The position numbers were made by a program, and so were the translations under genes. A DNA stretch of 64,000 bases from an uncultured Saccharospirillaceae bacterium (GTDB lineage Bacteria > Pseudomonadota > Gammaproteobacteria > Pseudomonadales > Oceanobacteraceae). Positions 7,906 to 18,057 of the stretch are shown piece by piece. The stretch is from contig CANMOZ010000006.1 of assembly GCA_947499545.1 (NCBI GenBank), positions 62,001-126,000 on the forward strand. The letters run 5' to 3'. Numbering within the stretch: the first letter of the stretch is position 1; every line of letters begins with the position of its first letter. Below the pieces are notes generated by a model. That model was given only the letters and a program-made list of their open reading frames with translations. It ran no database searches and had not been told where the DNA came from.

Positions 7906-10446
7906 TCACTCTAACTTTTTATCTTCTTCTGGATCCCGAAGCGGAGGTACGCTGGGGTCTTCTTTAGTCGTCTCTTTAGGCTTTGCTTTGCTGGCATGGG
8001 CCTTATCTGATTCGGAAGACTCTACCTCTTCATCTTCTTTATCCATTTCGTAAATTTCTTTTAGGCGATGCAATACTTTAGCGTTTACTGTACCTCGTGG
8101 GTAATTGCCATTGCGATTGAGTTTACCCGCTTTACTGCCCATCAAAATTTCTAGGGATTCATCAACATCGTTCACGGCGTATATGTTAAACAACCCTGCC
8201 TCTACTGCGCTAATGACTTCACGCTTTAAAACCAAATTGTGAATATTCGCAGAAGGAATAATAACACCTTGCTGCCCTGTCAGCCCTCTGGCTTCACAGA
8301 CAGCAAAAAAGCCTTCGATTTTCTCATTGGCGCCGCCAATGGCTTGCACTTCACCATACTGGTTAATAGAGCCCGTAATAGCCATAGATTGTCGTAATGG
8401 AAGGCCAGACAACGCTGAAATCAAACAACAGGCTTCACCTAAAGAGGCACTGTCGCCGTCTATGTAACCGTAACTTTGCTCCATAGCGATATGCGCCGAC
8501 ACTTCAAGCGGGAATCGTTGAGCGTACTTAAAGCCTAAGTATCCCGTCAGAATCATCACACCTTTTGTATGGATATTCTGCCCAAGGTTGGACTCTCGTT
8601 CAATATCAACAATCCCACGGGAACCTGGGTACACAGTTGCAGAAATACGGGCCGGTATACCAAAACTTGAATCCCCTATTTCTAAAACGGTCAGTCCATT
8701 GATTTTACCAATCGCATCCCCGTCGGTATCAATCAAAATAGTTCCATCCAAGATATCGGTTAAAATATTTTCTTGGATACGGCCACTGCGCTGCTCTTTC
8801 GCAATCAAGGCTCTGTCAATATGTTCTGACGTGATTTGCTGATCGCTTTTTTGCGCTCGGATGAACTCAGCTTCAGCCAACAGCTCAAAAATGTCGCCAA
8901 TGCGTGCAGACAGCTTTCGCTGATCTTCCGAAAGACGAGAGCTAAATTCAATCATGCGCACTAAGCCTTTACCTGACAAATCGGCAAACCCTTTCTCTTG
9001 GCAGCGGCTTTTCAATAAACGACAAAAATTGAGGATCTGTTCGGGGGACCGTTTGATTTCACCATCAAAATCCACCAGCACCTTAAACATTTGGCGAAAG
9101 TCATCATCCAAGTCTTGCAGCATGTAATAAGTGGAGCGACTGCCAATTAAGACCAGCTTGACGTCTAAAGGTAGGGTTTGTGGAATAAGCGTCGTGGTAT
9201 GAATGAGCCCCATATCCGAATACGGCGATTCCATTTTGAGCTCTTTTTGCTGTAGAGCCCGTTTCAGCGCTTCCCAAATCCAATGATCCACCAGTAACTT
9301 TTCAGCATCTAAAATAAGGTAGCCGCCATTTGCTCGATGCAAGGCTCCTGGGCTGATCTTTTGATAACTTGTCACCAACGCGCCTTGCTCATTGGAAAAC
9401 TCGATACGGCCAAATAGATTGGCGTAACTCGGATGAGGCTCATAAATAACGGGCGCTCCTTCCGTTTCCTTATTCGAAACCGCCAAATTGGGTAAATAAT
9501 TTTCTTCCATGAAGCTACGTTTGGCCGTCTCTTCACGCATATCCAGAAGTCGTTCTTCCATCAAGTCACTGACCACAACGCGATGTAGATCTTTTTGCAA
9601 GCTGTACAAAAACGCCGTCACCTGATCATTGTGGCGATAGTTCTCAAAGAGAGGGGCCATTAATGGGGTTAACGCTTGATTGATGGAATCGCGAGTCAAG
9701 ACACGCTGTTTTTCAACCGACTCTCTACGCCACTGAGGCAACTCCACCAAAGCATCATTCAGTTGAGACTCCAAATCATTGATTGCCTCATGGAAAAGCG
9801 TTCGCTCTTCATCTCCTAGCTGAGCAAATTCAGGGTCTTCCATGGCTTTGCCATCCTTCATAGGCGCAAAGCTGATAGTAGTTGCATCACGAAACAAAGC
9901 TATGTTTTGCTTTAATCCTGCTCGTTCGACTTCTTCCACAGCTTTGTCATAACGGCGATTAAAGTCTCTTTCAATAGCGGTTTTTTTTCGTTGATAAGTA
10001 GGGTGTTCAAACACTGCTGGAAAAGTCGCCAACAAACCATCAATGAGCTGTTCAATGGCCTCCTTAAACTGGCTGCCTTCACCGGCAGGTAAGGTTAAAG
10101 ACAACGGTTCTCGAGTGTTGTCAAAATTATTGACGTAAACACAATCAAAGGCTTGTGATTCAAGCCTTGATACGGTCTTTAAGTACTCTTTGATGAAAGA
10201 TGAACGACCGGTACCATGCTCCCCCATCAGAAACATATGATAACCAGCCGACTTCATAGCAACGCCAAACTGTATGGCACTTACAGCACGGTCTTGCCCT
10301 AATATGCCATCAAAAGGCTGTAATTCAGCGCTTGATTTCGTATCAATCAAATCATCAGGGGTCGCAACCGTAAGCTGGTGACTGGCCAGAGGGGTAATCT
10401 CAATGCCTTTGGTCATGCGCAAGGCTTCTCCAATTCGTTCAAACAA
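7906..10446 (-). CDS. Lon-family ATP-dependent protease (LonB/COG1067 type)
   Basis: An 846-residue AAA+ protease with an N-terminal ATPase region and a C-terminal Lon protease domain. The Walker A-like GEHGTGRSS is at residues 75-83, with Arg where most P-loops have Lys. The catalytic dyad is Ser666 (in DGDSAS) and Lys709 (in NEKIEG), 43 residues apart as in E. coli Lon. It lacks the Lon N-terminal substrate domain and instead has the long helical insert of this Lon-like family. The last 50 residues are a highly charged tail. It is divergent from ybfE. The precise substrates are unknown; a regulatory or quality-control role is inferred from the family. Confidence 0.88.
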   Translation of the reverse strand: MFERIGEALRMTKGIEITPLASHQLTVATPDDLIDTKSSAELQPFDGILGQDRAVSAIQFGVAMKSAGYHMFLMGEHGTGRSSFIKEYLKTVSRLESQAFDCVYVNNFDNTREPLSLTLPAGEGSQFKEAIEQLIDGLLATFPAVFEHPTYQRKKTAIERDFNRRYDKAVEEVERAGLKQNIALFRDATTISFAPMKDGKAMEDPEFAQLGDEERTLFHEAINDLESQLNDALVELPQWRRESVEKQRVLTRDSINQALTPLMAPLFENYRHNDQVTAFLYSLQKDLHRVVVSDLMEERLLDMREETAKRSFMEENYLPNLAVSNKETEGAPVIYEPHPSYANLFGRIEFSNEQGALVTSYQKISPGALHRANGGYLILDAEKLLVDHWIWEALKRALQQKELKMESPYSDMGLIHTTTLIPQTLPLDVKLVLIGSRSTYYMLQDLDDDFRQMFKVLVDFDGEIKRSPEQILNFCRLLKSRCQEKGFADLSGKGLVRMIEFSSRLSEDQRKLSARIGDIFELLAEAEFIRAQKSDQQITSEHIDRALIAKEQRSGRIQENILTDILDGTILIDTDGDAIGKINGLTVLEIGDSSFGIPARISATVYPGSRGIVDIERESNLGQNIHTKGVMILTGYLGFKYAQRFPLEVSAHIAMEQSYGYIDGDSASLGEACCLISALSGLPLRQSMAITGSINQYGEVQAIGGANEKIEGFFAVCEARGLTGQQGVIIPSANIHNLVLKREVISAVEAGLFNIYAVNDVDESLEILMGSKAGKLNRNGNYPRGTVNAKVLHRLKEIYEMDKEDEEVESSESDKAHASKAKPKETTKEDPSVPPLRDPEEDKKLE

Positions 10447-10479
10447 AAGCTGCCAACACTAGAGTATTAACCAGTTAAG

Positions 10480-10506
10480 TCAAGCCCGATTGCATTCGGC
10501 TTGACG
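10480..10506. promoter_or_regulatory. inverted repeat in the lon-like/ybfE divergent promoter region
   Basis: GTCAAGCC and GGCTTGAC form a perfect 8-bp inverted repeat with an 11-base centre, between two divergent genes. It could be an operator for a dimeric regulator or an RNA hairpin. No E. coli-type LexA box (CTGT-N8-ACAG) was seen in this gap. Confidence 0.35.
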
Positions 10507-10583
10507 CAATAAGTCTCGAAGCATATTATTCGCGACCGCTTTCTATTCCCTATTCAGATTAGCTTGTTGCAGTTTGAGGCTCG

Positions 10584-10871
10584 ATGACCGCTCAAAAAGA
10601 AGATCGAACAACGATTGACATGTTCAAGGCAAAAGAAGTCGGTCGTCCCCGTACCAACCCCTATGCCCGTAAAGAGCAGCTGCGTATCAATAAGCGTATG
10701 CAGCGAGAACGGGATAAGGCTAAGGGGTTAAAACGGGTGGAACTGAAAATACCAGCAAATAATCTAGATGAACTGGACAAAGTCGCCCGAGCACACCGTA
10801 AAACCAGAGCCGAACTCATTGAACAAATCGTGGACGACTTTCTAAATAAAGAGCACTTATCCCTGTTTTAG
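10584..10871 (+). CDS. ybfE: YbfE family protein (LexA-regulated in E. coli)
   Basis: A 95-residue basic protein that matches E. coli YbfE in most of its landmarks: DRTTIDMF near the start, then GRPRTNPYARKEQLRINKR, and GLKRVELKIPA. The C-terminal half looks like a ribbon-helix-helix DNA-binding fold (strand VELKIPA followed by two helices ending in ELIEQIVDDF). In E. coli the gene is an SOS (LexA) target of unknown function; that regulation is not evident here because no canonical LexA box was found upstream. It converges with cysB after 26 bases. Confidence 0.85.
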   Translation: MTAQKEDRTTIDMFKAKEVGRPRTNPYARKEQLRINKRMQRERDKAKGLKRVELKIPANNLDELDKVARAHRKTRAELIEQIVDDFLNKEHLSLF

Positions 10872-10897
10872 CACCAACCCCGCCCTTCTCTCATATT

Positions 10898-11914
<1,017 letters not shown>

Positions 11915-12157
11915 TCACTCAGGTGGCTAAACCGACAGCACAGTCGTCATCCAATGCCCACCGAAGAATGCATCCAGTTATAAAGATCTGTTTAAATATT
12001 ATTAAATAGAATAGATTGATCTTATTACATTTACCAGCCTGCGCCTTAGATCAACCAGCATTTATTGTAGACCATCTTTAAGGACTTAAGGTTATAAAGA
12101 ATTGGATTGACCGCTTGTATCTAGAAAAGTGTCTGATGGTGGATTTTCCTTGTCTCT

Positions 12158-12643
12158 TCAGACACCTGTGACAGAGTGAATAGGTATCATTAGCACAGGT
12201 ATTGGGCTCATTTGCAGGATCTTGACCGCCACAGCACCAACGGCCCCTTGCTTGGTATTTTGACTATGATTGCCAATCACAACCAAATCTGCCTGAGTAT
12301 TTAATATTTGTTTACAAATGGTTTCAGCAGGTTCTCCCCGCGTCACCACCACGCTGGAAATTTGATCACTGTTTTCCAATCCTACGTATTCTGTCCTTAT
12401 CGTATCTTCAACTCGAGCTTGGATAGAGCTGAGTACATTGTCTATCCCTGATCGCCGCAACTGTGCCTTATCTTCTTCAGGCAAATATATTTCTAATATC
12501 GATTCCGCAAACACGCCCATTGGCTCTACAACATGAAGAATGTCCACAGCAGCGTTTGTTTGTTGGGCAATTTCCATGACTTTCTTTAGTAGGTAGGGGC
12601 CAAACATACCCAAATCAGTCACGAATAAAATTCTTTCGATCAT
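12158..12643 (-). CDS. universal stress protein (UspA family)
   Basis: A 161-residue single-domain cytoplasmic protein of the UspA fold. It starts with the strand ERILFVTDLG, has the central HVVEPMG segment, and ends in QMSPIPVLMIPI, all typical of Usp. The nucleotide-binding loop is altered: the region VVIGNHSQNTKQGAVGAVA lacks the standard G-x2-G-x9-G(S/T), so ATP binding is uncertain. It is monocistronic, divergent from the small HTH gene and 285 bases from cysB. A role in stress survival is inferred from the family. Confidence 0.85.
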   Translation of the reverse strand: MIERILFVTDLGMFGPYLLKKVMEIAQQTNAAVDILHVVEPMGVFAESILEIYLPEEDKAQLRRSGIDNVLSSIQARVEDTIRTEYVGLENSDQISSVVVTRGEPAETICKQILNTQADLVVIGNHSQNTKQGAVGAVAVKILQMSPIPVLMIPIHSVTGV

Positions 12644-12883
12644 TTATGCTCTTGCTCAAGTAGGCGACTCAACCCTCCATTTGTGCGCCGATTAAGACTT
12701 TTCAAATGAATCTTAAATGCGGTCAGATCAGCTCACATGTGATCCTCAAATCACCTGACGCATACCGACCTCCCTCAGGACTAATCATAGCAGCCTATTT
12801 GGCTTTATAGACCTATACTCATAATCAGGCTGAAGTACTTGAATTGAATTTACTGACATTCTAATAAACATGCGGAGAGCCCT

Positions 12884-13060
12884 ATGAGCGATAAATTACT
12901 TACCATTGATGAAGTCGCTAAGATATTGGAAGTGAAACCAGTAACCGTTAAGCGATACGCTCGCGAGAACCTGCTTAACAGTGTTCAAGAAGGTGATCAG
13001 CTGATGTTTCGCGAAAGCGATGTAATGAAGTACTTAGAGATCACCAAACGGTTAAAGTGA
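12884..13060 (+). CDS. small helix-turn-helix protein (excisionase/MerR-like)
   Basis: A 58-residue protein, too short for most gene callers. It begins MSDKLLTIDEVAKILEVKPV and continues with TVKRYARENLL, which is the winged HTH of the excisionase/MerR (HTH_17) class; the rest of the sequence forms the wing and a short helix. CGGAGAG lies 5-10 bases before the ATG. There is no integrase or phage gene nearby, so it is more likely a stand-alone small regulator than a phage excisionase. It is divergent from the usp gene. Confidence 0.75.
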   Translation: MSDKLLTIDEVAKILEVKPVTVKRYARENLLNSVQEGDQLMFRESDVMKYLEITKRLK

Positions 13061-13227
13061 TTCGATTAAGCCTTTCAAGGCAGATACAACAGTACATAAT
13101 GAGCTCTTGGGTGCTATTGCTGGTTGTACCGGGTGTACACCTCCAATAAGTGAGTGACCTTACTTACCTATTTATGGCACACTTTCACGCCTTGCAATAC
13201 ACCTTATGCGGTAACGAGTCTCATAGC

Positions 13228-13899
13228 ATGCTATCCCCAGAGCTAGAACATTATTGTTTTACCCATACCTCTCCTGAGCCTGAGCATCTACAGACACTGG
13301 TTCAGCTCTCGGATGAACACATGGAGTATTCAAAGAAAATTTCAGGTCGATTAGTGGGTAGAACCTTAAAGTTACTCGTACAACTGCTGTCGCCAAACAG
13401 TATCCTAGAAATTGGTACCTTTACCGGCTATTCCGCTCTTTCCATGGCAGAAGGCATGCCTCCCGGCGGGACAATCACTTGCCTTGAATCAAGCCCAAAA
13501 GCCGTTGAATTTGCTCGAAAATTTATTCAAGAAACTGCCTACAAAGATGTCATTCAAATAATACAAGGGCATGCCATTGATACGATCCTAGAAGCCGATG
13601 GTCCATTTGACCTTGTTTTTATTGATGCTGATAAACGTAATTACCAAAACTATTACAACTTAGTATTCCCAAAAGTTAGAGTGGGTGGATTAATTGTCAT
13701 TGATAATGTCTTATGGGATGGCAAGGTCCTATCCCCTCAAGATGATTCTGACTGGGGAGTCGTTCGATTAAATAACCAGATCGTATCGGATTCAAGGGTC
13801 GAGAACGTTCTGCTAGGCATTCGTGATGGCCTTAACATTGTTCGAAAATTGATGGATGGACCACAACCCCACACAGCCCATCAAAATAACTCAGCCTGA
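13228..13899 (+). CDS. class I SAM-dependent O-methyltransferase (family 3)
   Basis: A catechol/caffeoyl-CoA O-methyltransferase-type enzyme of about 223 residues. The SAM motif ILEIGTFTGYSALSMAEGMP, the metal and catalytic segment FIDADKRNYQNYY, and GLIVIDNVLWDGKV are all present. I chose the ATG at 13228 because family members start with LSPELE-like sequence and this gives the usual length; upstream in-frame starts at 13150 (GTG) and 13174 would add 26 or 18 residues. Its 3' end overlaps the convergent DUF72 gene by 19 bases. The natural substrate cannot be read from sequence. Confidence 0.85.
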   Translation: MLSPELEHYCFTHTSPEPEHLQTLVQLSDEHMEYSKKISGRLVGRTLKLLVQLLSPNSILEIGTFTGYSALSMAEGMPPGGTITCLESSPKAVEFARKFIQETAYKDVIQIIQGHAIDTILEADGPFDLVFIDADKRNYQNYYNLVFPKVRVGGLIVIDNVLWDGKVLSPQDDSDWGVVRLNNQIVSDSRVENVLLGIRDGLNIVRKLMDGPQPHTAHQNNSA

Positions 13900-14741
13900 T
13901 CTGGCAGGCTTATGCCTTTCTCAGGTAATGCGCTTGGGAGAGGCTCAACCGGCAACCCTTCCGCTATCAATTTATTCCGGAAACGCTTTAAAAATAAAGG
14001 GGTTAGCTCATTATCTGCCGTATGCATAAAGAAGTAGGGGGTGCGCCCCTCTCCTACCCATTGGGCCAACTTTTCTATCCACTGATCTAAAAAGAATCGA
14101 TTACTCTCATAATCACTGAATCCAATATACCTCACCATGGGTGTCATTGAGGTGGCCATTACACGAAGTGGCAAACGAGGTTTTTTTCGCTGTGCATCCC
14201 GTAGTGCTTCTGACGATGCCGTTTCTTGAAAGAGACCCCGGCTATCAAACATCACTCGATTTGCTTGGTTTTCCCTCAACCAATACACAAGGGCCTGTTC
14301 CTCTTCACCTTTCTGGTAAAACACAGGGTTTCTAACCTCAATCGCCAGGGCAGCATTGGGAAACTCTTTACAGATGCTCTCAAGGCGTTCTTTGTCTCTC
14401 CATCGAAACTGGGGCGGTAACTGAATATGCACTTGCCCAATTAATGATCCAAAGCGCTCAACAAGGGCCCTGAATTGGTGAAGGGCTTCAATATCCACTG
14501 TTCTGGCATGAGTACAACTCTTAGGCACTTTAAAACAGAAGCGAAAAGAATCAGGAACACTCTCTATCCATTGAGCTTGCGTGCTTGCCTTGGGAACAGC
14601 GTAAAAGGTTGTATTCCCCTCTACCGAATCAAAATGCTGACTATAGAGTTCGAGTGCATGAGACTGCTTGGGAGCCCCCATAAGACTTGACCACCCTCTC
14701 AACCACCATTGAGGGCATCCTAATCGGATAACATTAGACAA
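13881..14741 (-). CDS. DUF72 (YecE-like) protein
   Basis: A 286-residue TIM-barrel-like protein of the DUF72 family, recognisable from the N-terminal IRLGCPQWWLRGW, VEGNTTFYAVP, and the later FCFKVPKSCTH and EVRNPVFY segments. Its biochemical role is not established. The 3' end overlaps the O-methyltransferase gene on the other strand. It is divergent from the DAHP synthase gene, so the two share a 156-base promoter region. Confidence 0.85.
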   Translation of the reverse strand: MSNVIRLGCPQWWLRGWSSLMGAPKQSHALELYSQHFDSVEGNTTFYAVPKASTQAQWIESVPDSFRFCFKVPKSCTHARTVDIEALHQFRALVERFGSLIGQVHIQLPPQFRWRDKERLESICKEFPNAALAIEVRNPVFYQKGEEEQALVYWLRENQANRVMFDSRGLFQETASSEALRDAQRKKPRLPLRVMATSMTPMVRYIGFSDYESNRFFLDQWIEKLAQWVGEGRTPYFFMHTADNELTPLFLKRFRNKLIAEGLPVEPLPSALPEKGISLPDQAELF

Positions 14742-14769
14742 CTTTCCACCTCATATAGCCTTCAAAGGA

Positions 14770-14797
14770 TTGACAAACACCTACTTTATTCCTTAAT
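14770..14797 (+). promoter_or_regulatory. candidate sigma-70 promoter for DAHP synthase
   Basis: A perfect TTGACA at 14770-14775 is followed after 16 bases by CTTAAT (4 of 6 matches to TATAAT), about 100 bases before the DAHP synthase start. No TyrR-type operator was recognised. Confidence 0.4.
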
Positions 14798-14897
14798 AGA
14801 ATCAATAGATTATAACGATAGGCACAATGGGTTCCCACCTTTTGTCAATGCCTGTTATAGTCCAATGTGGCAATGCGTAAACAAAGGTGAAGTCAAG

Positions 14898-15971
14898 ATG
14901 TCAAATTCGTTGGTTGAAAACCTCAATATTGAGTCAACAGAACCCCTGGTGACTCCTGGAGAATTAAAAGAAGCGCTACCTATTCCAGAAAAAGCGATTC
15001 AAACGGTGCAAAGCAGCCGTCAGGTCATTAGAAACATACTTGATGGTAAAGATCCTCGCTTATTCTTAGTGGTAGGCCCCTGTTCTATTCATGATACCGA
15101 AGCAGCTCGAGAATACGCAGATCGTCTACAAACGCTTGCCAATGAAGTAAAAGACACCTTGTATCTTGTCATGCGGGTTTATTTTGAAAAGCCGCGAACA
15201 ACGGTCGGCTGGAAGGGGCTTATCAACGACCCCTACATGAACGACACTTTTAAAATACAAGACGGCCTTCACCTAGCTCGTAAGCTGTTAATTGAGCTCG
15301 CAGAAAAAGGATTGCCTCTTAGCACCGAAGCGTTAGACCCTATTTCACCTCAATATTTACAAGATTTGATCACTTGGTCGGCCATTGGTGCCAGAACCAC
15401 GGAGTCTCAAACGCACAGAGAAATGGCCAGTGGCTTATCTTCCGCAATCGGTTTTAAAAACGGCACAGATGGCAGTTTGCAAGTTGCTATTAACGCATTG
15501 CAGTCAGTAGCAAACCCGCACCGTTTTCTGGGAATTAATGAAGAAGGACAGGTTGCCGTTGTTAAAACAAAGGGGAATCCGTACGCCCACGTTGTGTTAA
15601 GAGGTGGAGGCGGCAAGCCAAATTACGACTCTGTTAGCGTGACCCTATGCGAACAAGAGCTCACAAAAGCTGGCATTTCACCCAATATCATGATCGATTG
15701 CAGCCATGCCAATTCCAACAAAGACCCAAGCCTACAACCTTTGGTAATGGACAACGTCACTAACCAGATATTGGAAGGCAACCAGTCCATCGTTGGCTTA
15801 ATGATCGAAAGCCATCTGAAATTCGGAAGTCAAAAGATACCTGACAATCTAAGCGATCTTGAATATGGCGTTTCCATCACGGACGGCTGTATCGGTTGGG
15901 AAACCACAGAGGCATCCATTAGAAAGATGCACCAGAAACTCTTATCCGTCTTACCAACGCGTCAACGTTAA
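14898..15971 (+). CDS. aroF: 3-deoxy-7-phosphoheptulonate synthase, type I
   Basis: The first enzyme of the shikimate pathway, joining phosphoenolpyruvate and erythrose 4-phosphate. From the ATG at 14898 (AAAGGTG upstream) the protein is 357 residues, matching the 350-356 of the E. coli isoenzymes; an in-frame ATG at 14865 would add 11 residues. The core carries RVYFEKPRTTVGWKGLINDP, GARTTESQTHREMASGLS and GFKNGTDGS, with Cys and His metal ligands in the expected places. STEALDPISPQYL and SHREM-type wording resemble the tyrosine-sensitive AroF more than AroG, but feedback specificity should not be taken as proven. It stands alone after a divergent promoter. Confidence 0.92.
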   Translation: MSNSLVENLNIESTEPLVTPGELKEALPIPEKAIQTVQSSRQVIRNILDGKDPRLFLVVGPCSIHDTEAAREYADRLQTLANEVKDTLYLVMRVYFEKPRTTVGWKGLINDPYMNDTFKIQDGLHLARKLLIELAEKGLPLSTEALDPISPQYLQDLITWSAIGARTTESQTHREMASGLSSAIGFKNGTDGSLQVAINALQSVANPHRFLGINEEGQVAVVKTKGNPYAHVVLRGGGGKPNYDSVSVTLCEQELTKAGISPNIMIDCSHANSNKDPSLQPLVMDNVTNQILEGNQSIVGLMIESHLKFGSQKIPDNLSDLEYGVSITDGCIGWETTEASIRKMHQKLLSVLPTRQR

Positions 15972-15979
15972 TCTTCGCC

Positions 15980-16007
15980 CCCCCCTTTCCACATTGATTA
16001 AGGGGGG
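15980..16007 (+). terminator. C/G-rich hairpin after DAHP synthase
   Basis: A stem of six C-G pairs extended by two T-A pairs closes a 12-base loop, 9 bases after the stop. A T-tract is missing, so strength is uncertain. Confidence 0.45.
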
Positions 16008-16246
16008 CTTGCGAAAGCAATAACCACCCTTTCTTCACTCGGCACTTCTCTAATGGATTTATGCGCGTCCCATTTAAGCGGCACTTGTAACCTAGGTTTA
16101 CCCTCTGTTACCTACTAGCCTCATTAACTCACGATTACTTTCTCACGTAAGTTTTAAGTCCCGATAAGATAACGGTATAAGCCAATTTCTCAACTTTAGT
16201 CTAGTATTTCAATGATTAATTTCCCTTTGCCAGAAGGTATTGGCTT

Positions 16247-17218
16247 ATGAATGTGCTAACCGTGGGATCTATGGACGAATGTATTCGCCGTGTTCTCAAC
16301 CAAGAGCTGGTGAACTATCAAACTCACCAATGCGCCCTGGATGACTTGGGTATCGTAGTGCCTGATTTGCCTAGTTTGGACGTAGCCATCATAAGCTGTC
16401 ATAGCTCAGGTGATTCTTCTACTGCTTTAAAATGGATCGATGAGGCCAACAACCAAACGGAATTGGAAAATCTTGTCATACTTTTGTTTGCCCCACAGGG
16501 AAGCCAGCAAGAAACGCTTGATGGTTTTTTAAATTCAGGATGCGAACTGGTTATTGAACAAGGGCAAGCAGAAACAACCATACGATCACAAGTCAGGTGC
16601 GCTCTAAAGATTGCACGCATGCAATCGGCAATTACCCGTTTAAATACTGATCTCTTTGAAACGAGCATAACGGATTCTCTTACACGAGTCCTCAATCGAA
16701 ATGGGTTTACGCTAAGATACGATGTTCAATGGCGGCTCAGCTTAAGGGAAGCTGAACCTATAGGGCTTATTGCAATTGATTTAGATCATTTCAAGCAATA
16801 CAACGATCACTATGGCCATATCGAAGCGGACAATTGCTTGGTGAAAATTGCCCAAGAACTTCATGAAACCTTGCAAGGAATTCCTCACTACATAGGGCGC
16901 CAAGGGGGAGAAGAGTTTATTTTACTTCTACCTAGCATGAATGGTCAGAGAGTTGCGGAACTAGCGGAGAAAATACGGCTAGGTATTCAAGAAATTAGGA
17001 TTGAGCACAAACTCTCACCCAGTGGGGGATATGTAACTGCCAGCTTAGGCGCTAGTGCCGCTTTTCCAGCCGATACTACGATGGAAAAACTGCTTCATGC
17101 CACCGAAAAAGCTCTGAGACAAGCAAAACGAAACGGCCGAAACCAGATGTGTTACATGGAAGCGCCAAAGAAAATGGCAAATGTCGTGTATCTCACCAAA
17201 ACCGCTCCTTCGATCTAA
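16247..17218 (+). CDS. diguanylate cyclase with N-terminal receiver-like domain
   Basis: A 323-residue protein predicted to make cyclic-di-GMP. Residues 1-125 look like a degenerate receiver domain: the fold pattern is there (LDVAIIS, LVILLFAP) but the usual acidic pocket and phosphoacceptor Asp are not obvious. The GGDEF domain follows, with DSLTRVLNRNGF, IDLDHFKQYNDHYGH and an intact GGEEF at residues 220-224. The position of the inhibitory I-site (RxxD five residues before) reads GIPH, so product inhibition is probably absent. It has no membrane segments. It is monocistronic. Confidence 0.88.
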   Translation: MNVLTVGSMDECIRRVLNQELVNYQTHQCALDDLGIVVPDLPSLDVAIISCHSSGDSSTALKWIDEANNQTELENLVILLFAPQGSQQETLDGFLNSGCELVIEQGQAETTIRSQVRCALKIARMQSAITRLNTDLFETSITDSLTRVLNRNGFTLRYDVQWRLSLREAEPIGLIAIDLDHFKQYNDHYGHIEADNCLVKIAQELHETLQGIPHYIGRQGGEEFILLLPSMNGQRVAELAEKIRLGIQEIRIEHKLSPSGGYVTASLGASAAFPADTTMEKLLHATEKALRQAKRNGRNQMCYMEAPKKMANVVYLTKTAPSI

Positions 17219-17223
17219 CCCAA

Positions 17224-17241
17224 GGGGCATATTCTTGCCCC
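17224..17241 (+). terminator. hairpin after the first diguanylate cyclase
   Basis: A 6-bp stem GGGGCA/TGCCCC with a 6-base loop starts 6 bases after the stop; no T-tract follows. Confidence 0.35.
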
Positions 17242-17488
17242 GATCCAACCCCCTATTCTTAGCCCAATGTGACCTAATCAACAGTTTTTTTCAGTCTGTA
17301 ACGAAACTGCCTCAATGCGGTTGATAGCCACTTGCTATGTTTCAATTTATTTCTTTTTATATCAATAACTTAAAGCCAATTGTAACCGTATATCCTAAGT
17401 TGTTACGCAACGTTAAAATGCCAATTCTGCACGTTTTTAACTCCACCCTAAGAGTACAGTAGGCTCATGATTTGAGAGGAGCCACACC

Positions 17489-18013
17489 ATGTTTAAAGCC
17501 GTCACTTACATAAGCCTTCTAGCGCTAAGCACAGTCGCTTCTGCCGAAGGATTGTTTGTGGCTGGTTCTTTCTCTAGAGACAAAATTCAAAGCGAAGCCA
17601 TCGACTCTCGAGTTCACACTCAAGACGCAGACTTCTACTCCGTCAAAGGTGGGGTATACAAAGGTCAGGCTCGCTACTACGTCGAGTATGCAAACTCAGC
17701 CTTAAAAGGCAAGGCCAAGCTTGAAATGATCAGCGTGAATGCTGACTACATTCATCCGGTCAACGACCGAATCAATTTGCTAGTGGGCGGTCAAGTCGGT
17801 GCTGCTAGTGTCACTCGTAAACAAGAACACGTCAGTGATGGCTGGGGCATAGGTGCTCGCGTAGGCGGCCAAATGAAATTAGGAAAGAAAGCGAAACTTG
17901 AAAGTGGTATCCAAGCCACTCAACTACAAGATATTAAAGTGATGCATAATGGGCACAAAGACGAAATGGAAATCGTACGCGGCGCTTACGTTTCATTTGA
18001 GTTTGAGCTGTAA
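17489..18013 (+). CDS. outer-membrane beta-barrel-like protein
   Basis: A 174-residue protein with a signal peptide cleaved probably after STVASA. The mature part alternates polar and hydrophobic residues in repeated short strands (GLFVAGSFS, YSVKGGVYKG, ARYYVEYANSA, INLLVGGQVG), ending in YVSFEFEL. That pattern, with an aromatic/hydrophobic C-terminus, suggests a small eight-stranded outer-membrane barrel of the OmpA/OmpW-like size class. No specific family is recognised. A good GAGAGGAG precedes the ATG. The flanking genes do not indicate a function. Confidence 0.7.
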   Translation: MFKAVTYISLLALSTVASAEGLFVAGSFSRDKIQSEAIDSRVHTQDADFYSVKGGVYKGQARYYVEYANSALKGKAKLEMISVNADYIHPVNDRINLLVGGQVGAASVTRKQEHVSDGWGIGARVGGQMKLGKKAKLESGIQATQLQDIKVMHNGHKDEMEIVRGAYVSFEFEL

Positions 18014-18057
18014 ACCAATTAAGACTAGAAAAACCCGCTATTAAGCCCCCATTGCCT

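Noticed and set aside
7906-10446. Arg in place of the Walker A Lys in the Lon-family protein as evidence of a dead enzyme
   Set aside because: I believe this P-loop position varies in COG1067 members, and the Ser666-Lys709 dyad with 43-residue spacing is intact, so I do not call it inactive.
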